Assembly: GCA_015655015.1 (NCBI GenBank)
Contig: JAATFV010000102.1
Coordinates: forward strand, 1-39,581
Source: Chitinophagales bacterium
Lineage (GTDB): Bacteria; Bacteroidota; Bacteroidia; Chitinophagales; Chitinophagaceae
DNA length: 39,581 nt
Direction: 5' to 3'
Part shown: positions 35,429 to 39,581 of the stretch, piece after piece
How positions within the stretch are numbered: position 1 is the first letter of the stretch
How the letters are laid out: every line of letters starts with the position of its first letter
Translations under genes and position numbers: made by a program
The notes under the pieces: generated by a model
Database searches by the model: none
The model's input: the letters and a program-made list of their open reading frames with translations, nothing else
What the model was told of the DNA's origin: nothing

Positions 35429-36198
35429 CAGAATTTCAAATGCCGGACGGTCTGCCCGTTATTGATCAGCTGCTTCAATGAATCAATACCGATCTTAATA
35501 TGTCTTTCTACATAGTCGCTGGTCACTTTCAGGTCGCTTTCCGCCGTCTTGACCCCATCGGGTGTCATTGGCTGATCACTTACCAGCAACAAGGCTCCGG
35601 TAGGGATCTTATTGAAAAATCCTACGGAAAAGATCGTTGCGGTCTCCATATCGATGGCATAGGCTCTTATCTTCTTCAGGTACTCTTTAAAGACCTCATC
35701 GTGTTCCCAAACGCGGCGGTTGGTGGTGTAGACCGTCCCGGTCCAGTAATCTACCGCATAGTCCCGGATAGTGGTGGAAATAGCTTTTTGCAGGGCAAAG
35801 GCGGGTAATGCCGGCACTTCAGCAGGGAAATAGTCATTGGACGTTCCTTCCCCTCTAATGGCGGCAATGGGCAGGATCAGATCTCCCAGCTTATTCCGCC
35901 GCTTTAACCCTCCGCATTTCCCCAGGAATAAAGCAGCCTTGGGCTCAATCGCCGTAAGCAGGTCCATGACCGTAGCGGCGCCCGGACTGCCCATGCCAAA
36001 ATTAATGATAGTAATATCTCCCGCGGTGGCGCATTGCATGGGCTTGTGCTCACCTACTACTTTCACGCCATGCCAGTCTGCGAACAGTTGCACATAATTG
36101 TCAAAATTGGTCAGCAGCACATATTTGCCGAAATTCTCCAGCTTTTCCCCTGTATACCGGGGAAGCCAGTTTTGTACGATTTCTTCTTTGGTTTTCAT
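35428..36198 (-). CDS. amn: AMP nucleosidase (short Bacteroidetes form)
   Basis: 256 aa from ATG 36198 (MKTKEEIVQNWLPRYTGEK). Phosphorylase/nucleosidase superfamily fold: ITIINFGMGSPGAATVMDLL (phosphate/ribose region), ALFLGKCGGLKRRNKLGDLI, RGEGTSNDYFPAEVPALP, AYAIDMETATIFSVGF (the Met-Glu that holds ribose) and LLLVSDQPMTPDG. AMP nucleosidase splits AMP to adenine and ribose 5-phosphate. This short form lacks the N-terminal regulatory domain of the E. coli enzyme. The upstream in-frame extension to 36267 is rejected because known short forms start at this Met. Overlaps the ABC ATPase start. Confidence 0.88.
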   Translation of the reverse strand: MKTKEEIVQNWLPRYTGEKLENFGKYVLLTNFDNYVQLFADWHGVKVVGEHKPMQCATAGDITIINFGMGSPGAATVMDLLTAIEPKAALFLGKCGGLKRRNKLGDLILPIAAIRGEGTSNDYFPAEVPALPAFALQKAISTTIRDYAVDYWTGTVYTTNRRVWEHDEVFKEYLKKIRAYAIDMETATIFSVGFFNKIPTGALLLVSDQPMTPDGVKTAESDLKVTSDYVERHIKIGIDSLKQLINNGQTVRHLKF

Positions 36199-36255
36199 TC
36201 GTAATCTATTTGTCTTTTTTATTTCCGGATGATGCATCCGCTGCATTTTGTCTTT

Positions 36256-36263
36256 TATCTTTG
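36256..36263 (+). promoter_or_regulatory. Possible -7 element for the HsdR_N-like gene
   Basis: TATCTTTG matches TAnnTTTG exactly and lies 55 bp before the ATG at 36319. No well-spaced -33 element is seen. Confidence 0.4.
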
Positions 36264-36318
36264 ACAAGATGGATGCAGGTCATGGACGATTCGTAAATTT
36301 AGCAAATAGTTTTTGCAC

Positions 36319-36762
36319 ATGATCAAAATCTACTATCCGGCTCACCCCTTCAAAATAAGAGAAACCGAACCCAAAAAGGAAGATATCTGGGACGAGCTGC
36401 GTAAACTATGGGTTCGCCTGACACCTGAAGAATGGGTCCGCCAGAACTTCATACAATACCTTTTGCAGGTAAAGAAGTATCCGGCATCCTATATGGCAGT
36501 GGAAAAAAGGATAAAGCTGGGAGAGCTCAACAAAAGGTTCGATCTGATGGTCTTCGATAAGAGCGCCCAGCCCTGGATGCTGGTGGAATGTAAGGCGATA
36601 AAAGAAAAACTGGATAGCCGGGTGTTATGGCAGGTCTTACGCTATAATATGGCCATTCCCGTAAAATTCCTCGTCGTTACCAATGGCGAAGAATGTCACG
36701 CCTTTATAAAGGGGCTCACCGATTTTGAAGCCATCGCCACCTTACCGGCTTACAACGAATAA
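36319..36762 (+). CDS. Type I restriction HsdR N-terminal-like (HSDR_N_2) nuclease-fold protein
   Basis: 147 aa from ATG 36319. LTPEEWVRQNFIQYLL is followed by a PD-(D/E)xK-like core: EKRIKLGELNKRFDLMVFD (Asp), MLVECKAIKEKLD (Glu-x-Lys), then ALRYNMAIPVKFLVVTNG-type strands and ECHAFI. Single-domain members are widespread and chromosomal in Bacteroidetes and are not part of true type I systems. Their substrate is unknown. Divergent from amn. Its closeness to the degraded methyltransferase locus on the right may be chance. Confidence 0.82.
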   Translation: MIKIYYPAHPFKIRETEPKKEDIWDELRKLWVRLTPEEWVRQNFIQYLLQVKKYPASYMAVEKRIKLGELNKRFDLMVFDKSAQPWMLVECKAIKEKLDSRVLWQVLRYNMAIPVKFLVVTNGEECHAFIKGLTDFEAIATLPAYNE

Positions 36763-36832
36763 AGATTGAAGCAATGCAATCCTCCGTTTCAGCAATAAAA
36801 TCCGGTTCGTACAGCCTTGTATTGTGCTGATC

Positions 36833-38110
36833 TTACTTAGTCGCCAGCATATTTGGATTAAGGGTTGGGTTAATGATTTCACTACCGTAGTTGTCTTTCT
36901 GAATTAAAGAAGGCGCAAGTGTATAGAATTTAAAACCGCCTCCGCCCTGCCAATTCACTGATTCGGTAATCCCGCCTTTATCTTCACCACTTACCACTTT
37001 TTGCAACCTTGGCAAACAGTGTGTTATGGCATGTTCACCCACTTCAATGCCGATCCATTTTCGTTTCATCTTTTGGGCTACGGCAGCGGTGGTGCCACTG
37101 CCAAGAAAACTATCAAGAACGATATCGTTCTCTTTCGTTGCGATGGATAGTATTTTCTGAATTAAACGTTCAGGCTTGGGGGTTGCGAATATATCGGTCT
37201 TATTAAATGCCTTGACCTCTTCCTTTGCCTCATGATTATGGCCTACTTCTTCTTGCTTCCACAGCGTATTCGGGGGTCTTGTAGCTTCTTCTTCAAGATA
37301 TTGCTTTACGTATATTTCCCACCTGTTCTTCTCTTTGAGAATAAATTCCAGCGATTCTTTGTTCGTAATAACATTTTCCTTGTTCCAGCGCCATCTTCCT
37401 TCAGCTCCATCAGGTTTGTATGGGAATATTTTTGTTCCATCAGGGGCTTCTATTTCATACCACATAGATGGCCTGTCAGAACGCAAACTTTCAGAACCTT
37501 CTTTTCTTAAAGAACGTCTCCTGTAATATTTCCCCATCTTCTCATCGAAGAAGGTAAACTGCCTTTCATTTTGCTCTTTTAATAATTGATTCACTTTTTG
37601 CTTGTCGGTTTTGCGATAAACCAATATATAATCGTGCGAGGTGCTAAATCCTTTTGCGTCCATTCTTTCGCTATAAGCTTTTTCCCAAATCACGCTTGCT
37701 ACAAAATTTGACCTTCCGAAAATTTCATCTAAAAGAATTTTAAGGTAATGAGCTTCATTATCGTCAATAGCAATCCAGATAGAACCGTCATCCGATAAAA
37801 GCCTGTGCAGCACCTTTAGCCTTGATGACATTAATTCAAGCCAGATCGAATGTTCTTTGCCATCATCATAATGCTCAAATGCACTTCCTGTATTATAAGG
37901 AGGGTCTATGGCAATGCACTTTATTTTACCCGAATAGTTTTGTTCCAATGCTTTTAATGCAAGCAGGTTGTCTCCCTGGATCAGCATGTTCCCGGTATGT
38001 AAGTCTCCGCAACTTTTGCTTGGGTCTTCAATCAATATCCGGGGCTCATGTCGGGGCTCATTGCCCTTGCCGATCCAGGTAAGTTCTAATTTTTGTAACT
38101 TCTGCGCCAT
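36833..38110 (-). CDS. Site-specific DNA (adenine-N6) methyltransferase, Mod-like, probably C-terminally truncated
   Basis: A 425-aa beta-class adenine methyltransferase resembling type III Mod subunits. Early catalytic motif IV is CIAIDPPYNTGSAFEHYDD (DPPY), with LLSDDGSIWIAIDDNEAHYL and the target-recognition part in between (SERMDAKGFSTSHDYILVYRK). Late motif I is DIVLDSFLGSGTTAAVAQKM with KWIGIEVGEHA. It stops soon after GSEIINPTLNPNMLATK. Related proteins usually continue well past the NPNMLA stretch to about 600 aa or more, so a 3' deletion is likely (inference from memory of the family). Core motifs are intact, so it might still methylate. Eight bp upstream ends a helicase remnant. No Res partner is present. 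Confidence 0.8.
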   Translation of the reverse strand: MAQKLQKLELTWIGKGNEPRHEPRILIEDPSKSCGDLHTGNMLIQGDNLLALKALEQNYSGKIKCIAIDPPYNTGSAFEHYDDGKEHSIWLELMSSRLKVLHRLLSDDGSIWIAIDDNEAHYLKILLDEIFGRSNFVASVIWEKAYSERMDAKGFSTSHDYILVYRKTDKQKVNQLLKEQNERQFTFFDEKMGKYYRRRSLRKEGSESLRSDRPSMWYEIEAPDGTKIFPYKPDGAEGRWRWNKENVITNKESLEFILKEKNRWEIYVKQYLEEEATRPPNTLWKQEEVGHNHEAKEEVKAFNKTDIFATPKPERLIQKILSIATKENDIVLDSFLGSGTTAAVAQKMKRKWIGIEVGEHAITHCLPRLQKVVSGEDKGGITESVNWQGGGGFKFYTLAPSLIQKDNYGSEIINPTLNPNMLATK

Positions 38111-38118
38111 AATTTATA

Positions 38119-38334
38119 TTACTTTCCAACGGACGGTGAACGGGCAGGTTTGAGAAGTTCGCTTTTTGCGAACTGGTAGGAGCATAGTATATTCCTTTCA
38201 GCTTGCTGAAAAGGATTGAAATTTCCCTTTTTAATCTCTTCGTTAAATGACTTCGTTTCCTGGCTCCATTGTTTACGTAGATTTGCCGGTGTAGTAATCA
38301 GTACTTTCCTTCTTCGTTCCGCCCATTTTTGAGA
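38119..38334 (-). pseudogene. Remnant of a SNF2/DEAD-type helicase gene
   Basis: A 72-codon open stretch on the minus strand without a start codon of its own, ending TAA at 38121-38119. It reads SQKWAERRRKVLITTPANLRKQWSQ... to a motif Ia-like segment, then FNPFQQAERNILCSYQFAKSE. These match the region after Walker A in SF2/SNF2 helicases found beside Mod-like methyltransferases. Between KQWSQE and TKSFNEE a piece of normal spacing seems missing, and everything before ISQKW (including the GKT loop) and after SELLK is gone; a TGA lies just upstream. This is a double-deleted relic of the gene that preceded the methyltransferase. Confidence 0.7.
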
Positions 38335-38406
38335 AATGACCGAATTTCATTCGATGCCCAATATTAGGCTTGTCAAATTTTGTCAAAAATAGTTAACATT
38401 TCAGCT

Positions 38407-39306
38407 TTATTTTACCCGGACATAGGCCAGCATGTTCTTGCCCGTATTCCGTTCATCGATCTCAACCTGGCTGATGCTTTTAATCAAAGGCACCAGCTTC
38501 CTAAAGCCGTAATTCCTCGGGTCAAAGTCCGGCTTCTTCTTCAGTAACAAAGTCCCCACCTCCCCCAGGAATGCCCATCCATCCTCTCCTGCCAGGTCAT
38601 TGATGCTGTCGGCGATGAGCTTGATGAGCTCATTGTCTATCTTCGGGATACTCTCTGCCTGACGGCTGGTATCTGTCTCCCTGTTGGCGGTCTCGCTGTT
38701 GGCTGTGTCGCTATTGACTATTTCGCTGTTGGCTTTATCCCTGGTCATGGTCTGACTCTTAGCCGTCTCCCGGCCCTTGCCCGCCGCCTGGGCAGTCCGG
38801 CCGCCGGATCCGGGTCTCGCTTTTGAGGCAGGCAGGGCTGCCGGTCTGCTGATCTCTTTCACTTCTTTCTTTAAGATCTCTATATAGATGAACTTATCGC
38901 AGGCTGAAATAAAAGCCACCGGCGTCTTCCTTTCTCCCAGACCGAAGACTTTCATCCCCGCTTCCCGCAGCCGGGTTGCCAGCCTGGTGAAATCGCTGTC
39001 GCTGGATACAATGCAGAAGCCTTCCACCCTCCCTGTATACAGGATATCCATGGCGTCGATGATCATGGCGGAATCCGTTGCATTTTTACCTGTTGTGTAG
39101 CTGTATTGATGGACAGGGGTAATGGCATTCTCCAATAACACCGTTTTCCACCCGGAAACGGTCGGTTTTGTCCAATCAGCATAAATACGCTTAAAGGTAG
39201 GGGTGCCATACTTCGCTATCTCCTCCAGCATTTCCTTTATATTGGCGTACGGGACATTGTCCGCATCGATGAGGACGGCCAGCCGCAGATCTTTTAATGT
39301 ATCCAT
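38407..39306 (-). CDS. NYN-domain protein with C-terminal OST-HTH/LOTUS-like domain
   Basis: 299 aa. The N-terminal NYN/LabA-type PIN-like nuclease domain (about 8-150) has the acidic residues LIDADN (14-17), NATDSAMIIDAMDIL and IVSSDSDFTRLATRLRE, which form a metal site in this family, plus GLGERKTPVAFISACDKFIYI. A low-complexity linker (about 158-220) includes a pentapeptide repeat of ANSET type. The C-terminal domain (about 225-299; LIKLIADSINDLAGEDGWAFLGEVGTLLLKKKPDFDPRNYGF) fits an OST-HTH/LOTUS RNA-binding domain. It is likely to bind or cut RNA. Partners and targets are unknown. Confidence 0.88.
   Translation of the reverse strand: MDTLKDLRLAVLIDADNVPYANIKEMLEEIAKYGTPTFKRIYADWTKPTVSGWKTVLLENAITPVHQYSYTTGKNATDSAMIIDAMDILYTGRVEGFCIVSSDSDFTRLATRLREAGMKVFGLGERKTPVAFISACDKFIYIEILKKEVKEISRPAALPASKARPGSGGRTAQAAGKGRETAKSQTMTRDKANSEIVNSDTANSETANRETDTSRQAESIPKIDNELIKLIADSINDLAGEDGWAFLGEVGTLLLKKKPDFDPRNYGFRKLVPLIKSISQVEIDERNTGKNMLAYVRVK
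38681..38740 (-). repeat. In-frame 15-bp tandem repeats in the NYN protein linker
   Basis: Four units (38681-38695, 38696-38710, 38711-38725, 38726-38740) of CTGTTGGCNGTNTCG type on the plus strand. They encode consecutive pentapeptides like ANSEI, VNSDT, ANSET, ANRET. Confidence 0.8.
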
Positions 39307-39432
39307 ATGTGTGGAATTCCTCCTCCACTAATCTAGGCTATTTCTCAGACCCTGCAAAACCTGGTTCGTGCCGGTAGTATTTTTATATCCTGTAGCCATG
39401 GCGCATGGGAATAATAAAAGCTGTTAAAAAAT

Positions 39433-39465
39433 AAAAAGCGCGCCTGAAAGTGGGCGCGCTTTTTT
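39433..39465. terminator. Bidirectional terminator between the dehydrogenase and NYN genes
   Basis: AAAAAGCGCGCC (39433-39444) and GGCGCGCTTTTT (39453-39464) form a 12-bp stem with an 8-nt loop and A/T runs on both sides. On the minus strand it lies directly after the partial dehydrogenase gene, which it most likely terminates. Confidence 0.85.
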
Positions 39466-39480
39466 ATTTATAATATATCT

Positions 39481-39581
39481 CTACGGGAAAATCCCCAGTT
39501 CGGCATATGAAGTACCCACCTTATTGATAGCCACCACATAGGCGGCCGTCCGCATATCCGGAACAGTCGGGTTGTTTTTCC
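39481..39581 (-). CDS. C-terminal end of a Glu/Leu/Phe/Val dehydrogenase (partial)
   Basis: The minus strand from the window edge reads KNNPTVPDMRTAAYVVAINK and ends SYAELGIFP with TAG at 39483-39481. The sequence D-R-TAAYVVAI-KV...Y is the usual C-terminus of glutamate-dehydrogenase-type enzymes, which interconvert glutamate and 2-oxoglutarate. Only 32 residues are visible, so the assignment rests on this tail and is moderate. Followed by a strong terminator. Confidence 0.6.
   Translation of the reverse strand, partial: KNNPTVPDMRTAAYVVAINKVGTSYAELGIFP

Noticed and set aside
35428..36267. Longer AMP nucleosidase start at 36267
   Set aside because: The extra 23 residues are Lys/His/Met-rich, unlike the family, whose short forms begin at the MKTKEEIV Met (36198).
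1..39581. tRNA, rRNA or other known structured RNA genes
   Set aside because: No cloverleaf, rRNA segment or familiar riboswitch core was recognised in any intergenic gap on either strand; this is by eye, so a covariance-model scan could still find one.

Overview
The window is a chromosomal segment of a Bacteroidetes bacterium, most likely a member of the Chitinophagaceae or a close relative. This rests on protein character (type-specific SucA/SucB, short-form AMP nucleosidase, CarboxypepD_reg-domain protein, LytS/LytTR pair with TPRs, many SPII lipoproteins) and on Bacteroidetes-type promoters (TAnnTTTG at -7 with a TTG/TTTG at about -33) in front of mnmA, queA and the aspartokinase gene. 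The species cannot be named from the sequence. Most of the window is moderately GC-rich. One block, about 13.8-16.0 kb, is clearly AT-rich and looks acquired.

Layout: 0-5.4 kb holds the 2-oxoglutarate dehydrogenase genes sucA (5' end outside the window) and sucB, followed by an overlapping RsmB/NOL1-type rRNA cytosine methyltransferase with two odd low-complexity insertions. 5.4-11.2 kb is all minus strand: a lipoprotein, mnmA, a PepSY-like secreted protein, and a LytTR response regulator with its TPR-LytS histidine kinase. 11.2-12.1 kb holds a striking array of 21-24 bp degenerate repeats, several of which match the DnaA box, followed by an AT-rich stretch and ssb. 12.1-13.6 kb is a secreted protein with L,D-transpeptidase-like motifs. 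13.9-16.0 kb is an acquired type II restriction-modification pair whose nuclease gene carries an in-frame TAA.

16.2-23.0 kb is a plus-strand carbohydrate group: a TIM-barrel isomerase-like lipoprotein, a Tat-exported Gfo/Idh/MocA oxidoreductase, a secreted GH2 glycosidase and an Ldh_2-family dehydrogenase. It may process glycosides outside the cytoplasm. 23.2-29.2 kb holds a small lipoprotein, aspartokinase with its own promoter and a leader of about 125 nt, a CarboxypepD_reg protein, a secreted alpha/beta-hydrolase and queA. 29.2-33.7 kb holds a very large TraB/GumN-type exported protein and an ORF6N-domain protein. 33.7-36.8 kb holds a fused two-cassette peptide-type ABC ATPase, AMP nucleosidase and an HsdR_N-like nuclease-fold protein.

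36.8-38.35 kb is the wreck of a defence or modification locus: an adenine methyltransferase that appears to have lost its C-terminus, preceded by a 72-codon remnant of a SNF2/DEAD-type helicase. 38.4-39.3 kb is a NYN nuclease with a probable OST-HTH/LOTUS domain. The window ends in the 3' tail of a minus-strand glutamate-dehydrogenase-type gene.

Two themes stand out. There are two degraded DNA modification/restriction loci, one with a nonsense-mutated nuclease and one with truncated partners. There is also an unusual number of short (15-25 bp) local tandem repeat arrays, each with its own unit sequence, in intergenic gaps and in protein linkers.
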